Below are positions 11,201 to 22,100 of a stretch of 64,000 nt of DNA, piece after piece. A model generated the notes under the pieces. It was not told the origin of the DNA, searched no databases, and worked only from the letters and a program-made list of their open reading frames with translations. Origin of the DNA: Dryomyza anilis (taxonomy: Eukaryota > Arthropoda > Insecta > Diptera > Dryomyzidae); assembly GCA_951804985.1 (NCBI GenBank), contig OX638131.1:2108001-2172000 (forward strand). Reading direction: 5' to 3'. A program made the translations under genes and the position numbers. Every line of letters begins with the position of its first letter. Within the stretch, counting starts at the first letter, position 1.

Positions 11201-12796
11201 ACCGGCTTCGCTATATCATCCACAGCGCAGAGCAATACAGCATCTAAAAAATCAGCGGAAAAAGGTCTGTTATATCAATACCAAATTTGTGAACTTAAAT
11301 CCATTTATTTATTTAAATAGGTACGAGAAAAGAAGATGCCAACCGCTTCAGCAGCTAACTCTCCTACAAAGACGTATATTTTGGACTTTTCCCCTTTGAA
11401 GTCAAGCACGGTGAAGCTCATTCTAATAACATCAAGTGTAGCATCGCTCGGAATATATACGCCGATGTTTTCAATGGTATTTGAAATCAAATATAAGCGA
11501 ATACTTTAAACGAATTTCAATATACCTCATTACAGTCTATAAATGCAGCTAAGGAAGGTTCCGATATACAGGATTTGGTTTTGCTACAGACTTTTTTGGG
11601 CATGTCTACGGCTTTGGGAGTAGTTTTGGCTGGCACTATATTACGCAGACCGCTAAGAATTAGGAATACTCTAGTGTCTACACATGTCATATCTCAGGTG
11701 TTTATTTCTACTGTCGCCGTGGCAATATTATTCTTGTCCTTTGTTATGGGCTACCGAGGACTGTGTATTCTTAGTTGGATATATGGGATCGGATTTGGTG
11801 GTTTTCGGTATTCCATCAAAATACTTGCACTGGAACGTGTCAAGGTTAAACATTTTGCTAAGGCCTGGGGTAAGGAAAAAACCATACTGAATACTGAAAT
11901 TTAAGATATTTTATAATAATTTTCATTACACAGGACTTATTAAGGGCGCAGAGTCAATTCCCGTGCTTATAAGCGTACCACTGACATCGTTTCTGAATGA
12001 CTACTCCCTGAAATACGGACGTGCTGGCTATTATATCTGTTCAGCTGCCGCCGCTATCGCTGCCATAACTATATTCTTTATCGGTTACAACCAGACACAG
12101 GTGCCAAATCGAAACATTGCCAATGGCCGTATTTCAACTATGCGAACTCCGGCACAACACTACAAAGCTCCAGTTCCTGCTTATTTCCCAAATGGCTGGA
12201 AGTATTCTACGCCGGATCTTATCCATAGTAGTTGCGTGAGTTTAAATCAAATGGAGTCAGATCCTACGGTTCGAAATGTGCATTGCGGTCGAAGCCGAGC
12301 AACGATGCGAGCCAGACATTACAACAACCCATGTCAACATGCGGACCGAAGAGATGAGCTCCGATGCGGTACATTGAGTCGACAGACGTCGCAATATCAC
12401 TTCGGACAAGGCAGCATTGGGGCTCAAATGGGAAAACGTCTACAGAAGAGTCTATCCTTCATTCATAAAAATGAGGAACTGGCGCAATGTAGCTGTTCGC
12501 GCAATTTCCGACAACCCATAGTTTGCACTTGCAGTCCTAACACCCTCTACAATCAGTGTGCCAAAAGTCGTAGTGTGCCCGAAGGACTCTCTTTTATTTC
12601 ACAGCAATGCATATGCGCGGATATGGGCAGAAGAGAAGCCATTTATATGCCAAGGACACCGCCGCAACCAAGAGGATTCGACTGTGCGCATTGCCCTACC
12701 GATCGAGGGACGAATTCTCTCAGATATCACAGACAGCGATCGCAATCACTGTCGAAGCCATTTCAGTACGTGGAACAGATTACAACATCAGTATGA
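8247..12796 (+). CDS. SLC16/monocarboxylate-transporter-type MFS protein with Cys-rich cytosolic arms
   Basis: Inferred exons: 8247-9303 (exon begins 8135), 10269-10405, 10471-10612, 10672-10845, 10904-11063, 11123-11264, 11321-11476, 11536-11869, 11934-12796; all junctions are GT-AG and keep frame. The core (about residues 399-820) opens with YPDGGWGW, the signature before helix 1 of monocarboxylate transporters, followed by about a dozen hydrophobic segments and a basic loop after helix 6, as in this proton-coupled family. The N-terminal arm and the 234-residue C-terminal tail are rich in CxC/CxxC pairs (CNC, CSHC, CTC, CSC, CIC, CAHC), unusual for the family. A TGA at 8538 interrupts the N-terminal arm in frame. 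With readthrough the protein is about 1054 residues; initiating at ATG 8853 (A at -3) gives about 852. Substrate is unknown. I recall Drosophila CG10019 near bowl as a similar transporter, unverified. Confidence 0.85.
8538..8540 (+). other. In-frame TGA inside the transporter N-terminal reading frame
   Basis: The frame is open from 8157 to the TGA (context TGTGTGACGA, so TGA followed by C). It is then open again in the same frame for 254 codons, up to the splice donor at 9304. 104 of these codons precede the next in-frame ATG at 8853. TGA-C is the leakiest stop context known in flies. No plausible short intron removes the codon: there is no GTAAG/GTGAG-like donor close upstream. It could be programmed readthrough, a true stop of an upstream ORF, or a sequence error or allele. 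Confidence 0.55.
9430..10170 (+). mobile_element. 5'-truncated non-LTR retrotransposon fragment (copy A)
   Basis: It sits in intron 1 of the transporter coding region, in sense orientation. A reverse-transcriptase FFADDS motif is readable at 9492-9509. Further along, the frame giving HIWAAASKSS.EYLARIQ...YLIGD is typical of the part downstream of the RT domain in jockey/I-type elements. Stops and frameshifts break it, so it is dead. Its tail (TTCACTCG...ACCACGCATTA...CTCCCTGCGT) matches copies at 45846-46580 (reverse) and 50815-51110. Confidence 0.7.
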
Positions 12797-12802
12797 GTGA
12801 AA

Positions 12803-12808
12803 AATAAA
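12803..12808 (+). terminator. Candidate poly(A) signal of the transporter gene
   Basis: AATAAA lies 7 bases after the stop codon. Another AATAAA lies at about 13473, so a longer 3' UTR is equally possible. Confidence 0.4.
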
Positions 12809-13763
12809 ATAACCTAACTTTTCTAGTCTTTACAAAGTTTAATCGTACATATATTTTTAGCGGAATTGAAGAATTGAACAGAGCTTTATTTAACTATATA
12901 TACATCTTAGATTAATGAAATTTATGGTCCATTTTAGATCCACCGAAATGTAAAATTCAGATTTTTCTATATACACATTTACCCTATCTTATCACAACAC
13001 TTTCCTCAAGTCTAATTGTCACCTGCACTCCTCAAATGATTGCTCATGTTTCAAAGTAGGTACTGTTGAATACCGGGCCTTAGTCAATGACTCAGAAACA
13101 TTAAGCAAGAACCTATAGCCGATTCCAAACAAACGACTATTTGTTATCCTACACCTTGGTTTAGCCGAGACTACCTAAGAGATTATGTATTTTTCGATAA
13201 TGCTTAACTTATCTGAGCAGTCTCATTAATAATACAAATCAATATACGCACAAAGTATAATGTATAAGTCTTATAACTAACCAGGGGTGTGGGCAAAATT
13301 ATAGCAATTAAAAAATAATAATGTGTTCAGCGAATTTCATAGCATATCTTTAAAGTTTTTTACACATAAATAATAAACAATGTAAATACTTTGGTAATAG
13401 TTATAATTCTAGCATAAGTTTGTAATTGATTATTAAAATAATATGAGATTAAAGGTTCGTTGTGAGTTCTTGAAATAAATTTAAATAAAATGAAATACAG
13501 CGCTTTTTATTTACACAGTAGAATCGATGGAAAAATGTTAGGAATTTTTAACGTTTGTTTCAACTTTGTTCAACATAATCATAATCATTTTTTGGATTAT
13601 CGTTAAAGATTATATTTTAAAAATTAATCAAAAAAATTGTTTAAATGTTTAGATCCGAAATAGCTTTAAAACTCATAGGAATATCAGCATTCATTAGTAT
13701 ACTTGAATCGGTCTTGACAATTAAAGATCATACATTCATCGACTGTTTTGATATAATTACATA

Positions 13764-14628
13764 TGTAGAAAAAAAAATTCATCAATATGATGAATTTATT
13801 CATAAATATTATGAATTTTTTCTCCAACTACCAGATTCATTATATTGATACCACCGTTTATTAAATGACATATTGATGAATACATTCATTATATATATGA
13901 AATTATTCGTACTATCGAACATCGTAATGAAGAACCAAATATTCAATACAATGAATTTGAATCGTTATATTGATGAATTTGTTCATAACATTTATGAATA
14001 TAATATTTTTTACGAATTTTTCAAAAAAAAGAGTTGTTGTAAAAATGTTATTTAAAAAATAACAGAAAAATAAAATTAAAAAAAAATCGAGAAAAAAAAT
14101 TTAAAAAAAATTGGAAATATATATTTTAAAAAATAAAATTTTAAAAAAAAATTCAAACAATTTTTTTTTTTTTAAATATATTTTTTTTATAATTACATAC
14201 AACTTTTTATTAATAAAAAAAATGTAATTATAAATAAATAAATATTTACTAATTTATGCATGTTGAGGAAGCATTATATAAGAAATAACATACAAGAACT
14301 ACTTGAGAACTAAGAAGTATGGCAAATAATGAACGAAAAATAAATATTTTGATTGAAATTTGTTTTGATGAACAGCATTCTTTAATATGATGTACATATA
14401 TGTTGTATTTTATGTATTTGTTCATTAATATGATGAAACGTATTCTTCACATACAGTTCATCATATTGAAGAACAATTTCTCGGCAGTTACCAAGCGTTC
14501 ATCATATTTATGATCGCATTCATAACATTGATGTCGTTTGTCATTGATATTATGAATGGTTTTTTAATACAATGAATCATGGTTTGACGAACAGAATTTA
14601 TCAATATGATGTACATTTTTTCTGTGTA
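13764..14628. mobile_element. Family A MITE, long copy
   Basis: The left end is GTAGAAAAAAAA with ATTCATCAATATGATGAA and the ACCAACTACCAGATTCAT-like block. The right end is GATGTACATTTTTTCTGTGTA. The middle is A/T homopolymer-rich. It closely parallels the copy at 16269-17106. Short open frames here (for example 13645-13848 and 13873-14055) come from the MITE. Confidence 0.7.
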
Positions 14629-15061
14629 TGTTCTAGATAATCACAAATAATTTTTTGGATTATCGGTAAAGTTTATATTTTAAAAATTATTCAAAAAATT
14701 GTATAATAAAAACAAAAACTTACGAGTTTTGATCCGAAATAGCTTAAAACTTATCGGAATATTAGCATTCATTAGCATACTAAAATCGGTCTTGACAATT
14801 AAAAGAAAAATTAAAGGTTTTTGAAAAATTAGCCTCGTAAAAAACTGCTAAGAAGTGTCTGAAAAAATACTAAAAGTTCAATTGAAATTGTCTTAAAATC
14901 GAACTGGGCATCGTATATTCATCGACTATTGGGATATATTCCAATAGGATAATAGTTAAACACCAAAATAAACTTCAGCATTACTATAATATGATTTTTA
15001 TATTCTGGGGTATTGAAGAACCCTGATATTGGTGTTTTAAAAAGAGCTTGTTTTAAAAAGG

Positions 15062-15100
15062 GCACAAAAATCACAAGTAGATTACTTGTGATTTTTGTGC
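15062..15100. repeat. Perfect 18-bp inverted repeat with 3-base loop
   Basis: The arm GCACAAAAATCACAAGTA (15062-15079) is followed by GAT and then its exact reverse complement (15083-15100). It lies in gene-free DNA between the transporter and the PDZ-PH gene. It could be the remnant of a fold-back element or a small hairpin; nothing indicates a function. Confidence 0.8.
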
Positions 15101-15758
15101 TCAAAAATTAAAATTGATTAATCGAGTTAATCCCGAAATACCACGTAAGATGTAATTATATGGAGTAAGACATTTAGATAATGTTAAAAAATTCGGAATG
15201 CATTAAGTGAGTGTACTTAATTACAAAATTAATTAATATACCTAAATCTAATAAACTTCGCCAATCATGAAATTAATATCGTTAATAAATTTTAAATTAA
15301 TATAGCCTATATAGTTTATTGCTGTCTGCAGCATCTGTGAAGATTTTAAACATGTAAGTAGTATGCAAATCATAAATACAAAAAAAAACCTTATATATTT
15401 CTAATATTACATTGGCTCTCTTTTAATTATATACTCTAGTGTTTGGAGACTCAGGATTTGGGACTCTGATTGTGCGCACTGAGCAATACTCTCTTCGTTT
15501 CATATCAGACTTTGACATTATAGAACCTTGAGATGCGAATAACCACGAAATATTATTTTATACCACTTATTATTACTATTTTATACCAAATAAACATTTT
15601 TGAATTAAATGGTTTAGTATAAAATGAATAAATGAACATTAATGTGCGAGTGTTTAGCCTTTCTAGGTACCAGCATTGGGACAGCCTGTCTTGATATGGT
15701 TTTAATATGAGAAGTAATCAAAACAATAAACCTAATGTCATACAAAATTCAAATGTCT

Positions 15759-16173
15759 TACACAGAAAAAAATGTACATCACATTGATGAATTATGTTCT
15801 TCAAACCATGATTCATTGTATTGAAAAACCATTCATAATATAAATGACTAACGACATCAATGTTATGAATGCGATCATAAATATGATGAACGCTTGGTAA
15901 CTGCCTAGAAATTGTTCTTCAATATGATGAACTGTATGAGAAGAATACGTTTCATTATATTAATGAACAAGAACATTTTTTTTTTGGTAAAATATTATGA
16001 ACAAATTTATCAATATGACAATTCAAATTCATTGTATTGAATATTATGTGCACATATGTAATGATTGCATTCATTTAATGAACTGTGGTATCAATATGAT
16101 GAATCTGGTAGTTGGTGAAAAAATTCATAACATTTATGAATAAATTCATCATATTGAAGAATTTTTTTCTGTG
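15759..16173. mobile_element. Family A MITE, internally deleted and inverted copy
   Basis: It begins ACACAGAAAAAAATGTACATC, the reverse complement of the right end of the 13764 and 16269 copies, and ends with ATTTTTTTCTGTG after the ATCTGGTAGTTGGTG block. It is thus oriented opposite to them and is about half their length. Confidence 0.75.
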
Positions 16174-16268
16174 GCAAACTTCTGATCAAAATGGTATATT
16201 ATACATTTTGGTCGAATCTGTTTTCAATAATTTTTATTCTATCCTATTAAACAATTTGGGAGCACCCT

Positions 16269-17106
16269 TACACAGAAAAAAAAATTCTTCAATATGATGA
16301 ATTTATTCATAAATATTATGAATTTTTTCACCAACTACCAGATTCATCATATTGATACCATCGTTCATTAAATGACATATTAATGAATGCATTCATTGTA
16401 TATATGAACAAAATATTCAATACAATTTGAATTGTCATATATATTGATAAATTTGTTCATAATATTTTTTCAAAATTTTTTTTTTTTTATTAAATTATTC
16501 GAAAAAAAGTGTTGTAAAAATTTTATTTAAAAAAAAAAACAGTAAAAAAATTATCCGATAAAATAAATTTCGAACAAACAAAATTCGAAAAAAAAAATTT
16601 GTTCAAAATAAAAAATTTTTCAAAAAAAAAAAATAGTTCAAAAAAAAAATATATATTTTTTTTTTTTTTCAAAATATATACAACATTTTATTAATAAAAA
16701 GTTTTAATTATAATAAATATATTATATAACATTTTACTAATTTATGCATGTCGAGCAAGCATTATATAAGAAATAACATACAAGAACTACTTGAGAACTG
16801 AGTAGAACGACAAAAAATGAACGAAATAAAAATATTTTGATAGAAATTTGGTTTAATGAACAGCGTTCTTCAATATGAAGAACATATATGTTGTATTTTA
16901 TATTTTGGTTCATTAATATGATGAAACGTATTCTTCACATATTGAAGAACACATTTTCGACAGTTACCAAGCGTTCATCATATTTATGATAGCACTCATA
17001 ACATTGATGTCGTTAGTCATTAATATTATGAACCGTTCTTCAATACAATGAATCATGGTTTGAAGAACGGAATTCATCAATATGATGTACATTTTTTTTC
17101 TGTGTA
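16269..17106. mobile_element. Family A MITE, full-length-looking copy
   Basis: It runs from TACACAGAAAAAAAAATTC to ATTTTTTTTCTGTGTA (838 bp). Both arms share AATATGATGAA words, and the homopolymer-rich centre is shared with 13764-14628. It starts about 95 bases after the end of the opposite-orientation copy at 15759. Confidence 0.75.
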
Positions 17107-17128
17107 CTACTACTGTTTTCGAAACTCT

Positions 17129-17323
17129 AAAATTGATGTTTTTATGAGTCAAACAACAATTTAAAATTTTACGCTTTTAAGAGTCTAATTTATGAGTGGT
17201 AAAAAAAAAAAATTAAAAAATTGACGCTTTACTGAGTAATATTTTGGACCACTCATAAATTAGGCTCTTAAAAGCGAAAAATTTTAAATTGTTTCTGGAC
17301 TCATAAAACATCAATTTAAAGAG
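17129..17323. repeat. Fold-back repeat with arms of about 75 bases
   Basis: The left arm (AATTGATGTTTTTATGAGTC ... AAGAGTCTAATTTATGAGTGGT) is mirrored by the right arm (ACCACTCATAAATTAGGCTC ... GACTCATAAAACATCAATT) with few mismatches, around a spacer of about 45 bases. It follows directly after a family A MITE. Confidence 0.75.
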
Positions 17324-17919
17324 TATTTACGGAGTGCTCCAAATATTGTTTCATAAAAAAAATCTGATTTGGGATTGTATTGAGAGCCCTCACAGTAAGA
17401 CTCTTTTAAGTACCCTATTTAGGGGTGTTTTAGGTGCCTACTGTTTAAACAAAATTGGCATATTATATTCGTTTTTAATTTGAAATCAAATGGAAAATTC
17501 ATTTTATTCGTCTAAATTCAACAGACTAACATTTGGACATATTTGCAGGATTTACTTGAACTTGGATGTATTATATCGGATGTCTGGACTAAAAAATACA
17601 TGTTCACTACATACGATGTTGGACTCATTTATGCCACTTTAGTCACTTAAGTCTTAAAGGACTCAAAATATTTGTTGGATGAAACGTATTCAATTCTTTA
17701 TTTATTATGAACTATTTCAATTTCAACAAAAGTGAAATATGCCAGATTTTTTTAATATTTATTAATCACATCTCGCGATACTGAAATTTTGACGAATTTC
17801 ATAGAATTTTTAATAAAATAGTAAAAATGATAATTATAAAAAAAGTATGATAAATAGTATTAACATTTTTTTTTCACAGAGGTTACCAAATATTATGATT
17901 TAATTTGTATTTCGAATAA

Positions 17920-18627
17920 CCGCTCCGCTGGAGTCTGGAGAGCATGAGAGACAGAGCGGCTGCTGTCGCTACTGGAATTCATCTCGACGTTTGCGCTGTG
18001 ATGCAGCAGCGGTACAAACGACAGATAACATTTTTCTCATGTGATGCTCAATAAAATCGCAACAAGGATTAAATATTTTTTAGTTCCAACATCGCAGGTC
18101 TCGTGCTTACATCGCTCGTAGTGTTTTACGTTGTGCCCCCTTTGGGCGTATAAATTTTCACTCAAATCTCTACTAACATTTAATAATCTATTAGTTGTTA
18201 TCAAGTGTAGTGATACTGTCTTTCTTTAAAAAATAAAAAAAAAGCCAAAACAAAAAAAAAATAACAAAAAGAAAAACATTCGAATTCCAATAGAATACGC
18301 AGTATTGTTCGAAGAACTCTGCAATCTAAAAATCGATTGGGGATGCTTTGCATAAATACTAGAGTAGTATACATTGCTGGCAGCAAGTGCGAGAGGGAAT
18401 TGATTTTTATAAAAATTTATAATTTTTTATATGTGAATTGAATCCTTGAAGTTGGTGCAGAGATTTTGTGAGATTACGTAAATAGGTCGATTTGTTAAAA
18501 AAATAAAGAAAACAAAAAAACAACGTCAAGCATCAACTGGCCAAGAAGCTGTTTATGGATAACAATAGCAGCGTTGAAGTTTTCATACGCGGCGCCAGAA
18601 CTGTTACAGCAGGAATCCGATACTGCG
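17920..18627 (+). promoter_or_regulatory. Probable promoter and 5' leader of the PDZ-PH gene
   Basis: GC content rises from about 17920 (GGAGTCTGGAGAGCATGAGAG, GCAGCAGCGG) after a long AT-rich stretch, and the first coding exon follows at 18628. No TATA box is assigned. The leader contains an upstream ATG at 18555 that overlaps the main start. Confidence 0.4.
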
Positions 18628-19111
18628 ATGGCTCTGACAATGCGAACAAATGGTGAGTTTCAGCGCGTATGTATTCTAAAAGATGGAACTTACTACTAGT
18701 AATTACTACAGCAAGTAATTCGTTTCTTTACCTTCAATTCAAAACGATATTTATCCCATAATCCTACTAAATACCTTGGTACGTTTTAATAAATATTTAT
18801 AAAAACTAAGATAACCATAGAAATAGAAATTTGTCATTTCGACAAATTTCCTTGGTTCTAAGTACTTCCGTCTCACAAGTGTTATGCGTTTGCCTAGAGC
18901 AGGTTTTAGGGTAGTGACGTCAATCGCTTTTAGGCCAAACCAGGCTGCTGTCGTCTTGCAAAAACAATGCAGTTTATTGCGTATACCATACCACTTTGAT
19001 TAGTTTTGTCAGCGTCAGCAGCAAATAAAATTGTTCCCAATTTTACAAATAATTGCTAAAAATTCAATTTTCATCAGGTCTTCAGCACGCCATTTCATTG
19101 GGGAATATTGA
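18555..19111 (+). other. Overlapping upstream ORF (43 codons) before the PDZ-PH start
   Basis: ATG at 18555 (context TTTATGG) reads MDNNSSVEVFIRGARTVTAG... to the donor at 18653, continues across the same junction to 19078, and stops at TGA 19109-19111. It therefore overlaps the main start at 18628 out of frame. Ribosomes using it would miss the main ORF. Confidence 0.5.
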
Positions 19112-22100
19112 AGTTCCTTCAAAGGTACCTGCTCTTTTGTTTCTATATCGTACATTGTAAAAATATTATTTTAGCAATCTGGTGCATATCATTTGGAGAA
19201 ATATTACGATTCCGACGATGAGAACATGAACAGACGACTGAGACCATCTTCTTCAACGGAGCTTTACCCACGTACACCCGTCTATTCCAAGGGTGACATT
19301 CGTGAGCAGGTTTGAGCATTAATCTATTGCAAGTGTTTTCACGTATATGTGCTATCCATATTTAGTATTGTCTGACCGATCGACAACTAAATACTATCGA
19401 ACGGCCAAGGCGCGATCGTTTTTTTGGCTGCCTCTCCAGACGTGGTACGCCTCAATCCTTTCTAGGCGTTTGTGTGGGTCGTCGTGCGCCGTCCGATGAG
19501 AATTTAGCAGCCTATGCACCATTCTACAAATATCCGAGGTTAGTGATTCTTATAACTCAAATGTTTCCTAATCATTGGCGTTACTATTATTATTCTCCTA
19601 GATACCAACATCATTATCCGCCCGATGGTAAAGCTTTCGAATCTGATCATGAGAACGCATACTTTCGTCGCCAACCTGCTTCAATACTAAGCACTGCTAA
19701 AATGTCTGATTCTTCTAGTGTTAATCGCTATTCCTGGTCCGAAACGCATGCAACCCCAACAAACAAAGAAAACCCAATGTGTTCGAACGATCAGAGGTGA
19801 GTCTGCCCTGAGTTTTCGTCTTATTTATAGGTTTCCGAATGGTCGATTGTTCCTCAGTAGTTTGCAAAAACTTTGCGTCGTCACTTTAGCTTTCTCTTTT
19901 TAAAATACGCAATGCTTTCTTGTCTACCTATCGCTCTTTCTCGCTCTCTAGCAGTAGTTGCTTAATTATTTCCTAAATTGCTCATATTTTTAACGTCGCT
20001 AAATAGTTCTATTTGGCTTCCCGCATTTCGGGGATTTTCGATGCAGGATTTAAATTGTATTCTTGTGTGCATTTCTATTGTCGTTAAAAAGGGTTATATG
20101 CCGCCTGCTTCCTGTTGAAAACCTTCATCAAGATGCGTGTGTAATAAATCACTTTAATCCAGAGCAACACTTCATTCCCAACCCCTCGACTTGGTATGTA
20201 AATAATTCGAACTGGACTATTGGTTTTCAATAACATAGATAATATTTCAAAAACGCCATACTGTGATTTCAAATGCTATAAACCAAATACATTATTCTAA
20301 TTCCAGTGTTCATGGCTGTGCCACGCATGGCATTTTTCCGGTTGGACCCTCAACACCAAGGTACATTAGTCTTTATATTTTGCATTCCCCAAAAGACTAA
20401 ATAATATTTACAATAGAACTAAGCACGTCAGCTTTGCCAGATCACATACTCTCACTTCATTTGATGATGCTAACTTAGGCTTACGTTCCTCCGGTCGAAT
20501 GACAAGCACGAGAAGTCAGGAACGTTTGATTGGAGGAAAGAAACCCATTATATCGTCCGGTTCCATCTACGAGTCTATTCAGTTGCAACAGGATACAACG
20601 AGTACGAACCAATCCAGTGGAACTCAAATATCTGCGCAACATCACCAGAATATGGTGCACCATCCGCATTTATATGGACATCAACACGGACACAGCCATG
20701 CCCATCATCATGGGCCACCGTTTCATGTTCATCAAATAGTTCCTATTTACCACCAAGAACAGGTGGTTACACCTAGACGGGAAATGGTGGATAATTTTAC
20801 GGGTATGAATATGCCATCAGTAGTAATTCCTAGCATTGCACCGCCGAGTCCAGAAATTGTAGTGGTGGAAAAGAAATTCCGCAATGCAATGAAGACTCAA
20901 GCAACCCAAACCGAGTTACGGAAAGACGGATTGGCACAAAGTTTGAAATTGAGTCCTCGAACTATTCACAAGGTTGGCACATTCAATCATATTAGGATTA
21001 TATTTAGAAATAATGAAATTCCTTTTCTTAGGTTAAAGTAGTATCGCAAGGTGCACAGACCAATGGACTACTCAATGGCAAGAAACTAACAAAGAGCTTA
21101 TCAGAAATGCCGAATGATAAAACAACAAAAGATGTGGATTTAGAAAGATCAATAAATGGTCAAAGACTGTAAGTTTTTTTTATAATTTTTGATACACGAT
21201 ATTCATTTTATTTATCCGTCAGAATGCTGGGGGAACACGAAACCTTGTACCGCACCCAATCAGAAGAGCCACCTCGCTCTCCTTTGCAATCGGTGAAACC
21301 AGTTATAGACAGTCAATATAATGTTATGTACTACAATCCGCCAGCACCTCCCCAACAATCTGAGCCTGCAAAAGATCGAAGAACTTATCAGATTCCATCC
21401 GCTGACACCAACCAAGTATATGCCATAGATGATCGCTTAATGCAAAATGCATCTGTTCAAAGCATTATTAGTCACTCTGATTTAAAATCTGATGATTTGA
21501 ATCAAACGATGATGTCTTATCAGAATAACTATGTTAACTATGATGATTCCTGTGACTTAGGCCTGTTTGATTATGAGAGCAATAGTTTACCAAGGCGGGC
21601 CTGCAGTTACCACCGATTAGACAATGATTTGTATTCAAACAGTCTTCCTCGTAGAGATCCCATGCAATCACATGATGCTTGTAGACATATTACAGATTGC
21701 ACCGAGCTTCTAGGAGACACCAATATGACCGACTTTTCCAGGCAACATCTGCTGCCACCACCACGGCAGTACCGCCGGGAGGATGAATACGAGGAGGAAG
21801 AAGTCGAACTCGAAGATGAACCACTTCCCAGTCATCATCAGTCAACTGAAACATCATACAATAACTGTGTAAATAGAAGAATGTCGATGGTCGTTACCCC
21901 GCAAAATAATGACGAGCAGTACTTTAAGAGAGAAGACTTCCGACGTCAGTCAATGCCAGTGCCAAAGAAACCTGAGAAAATTATAGACGTCCATTTTAAA
22001 AAAAGCGTACAAGATGACAGAGAAATACGCAGGTTCGATTCATATGAGGAACAAGAGATATTAATTGATTTTAAACCGCATATCTCACCAACAATGACAA

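Noticed and set aside
18555..18652. ATG 18555 as the start of the PDZ-PH protein
   Set aside because: Its frame reaches a stop at 19109 with the only usable acceptor in phase; ATG 18628 joins the long coding frame.
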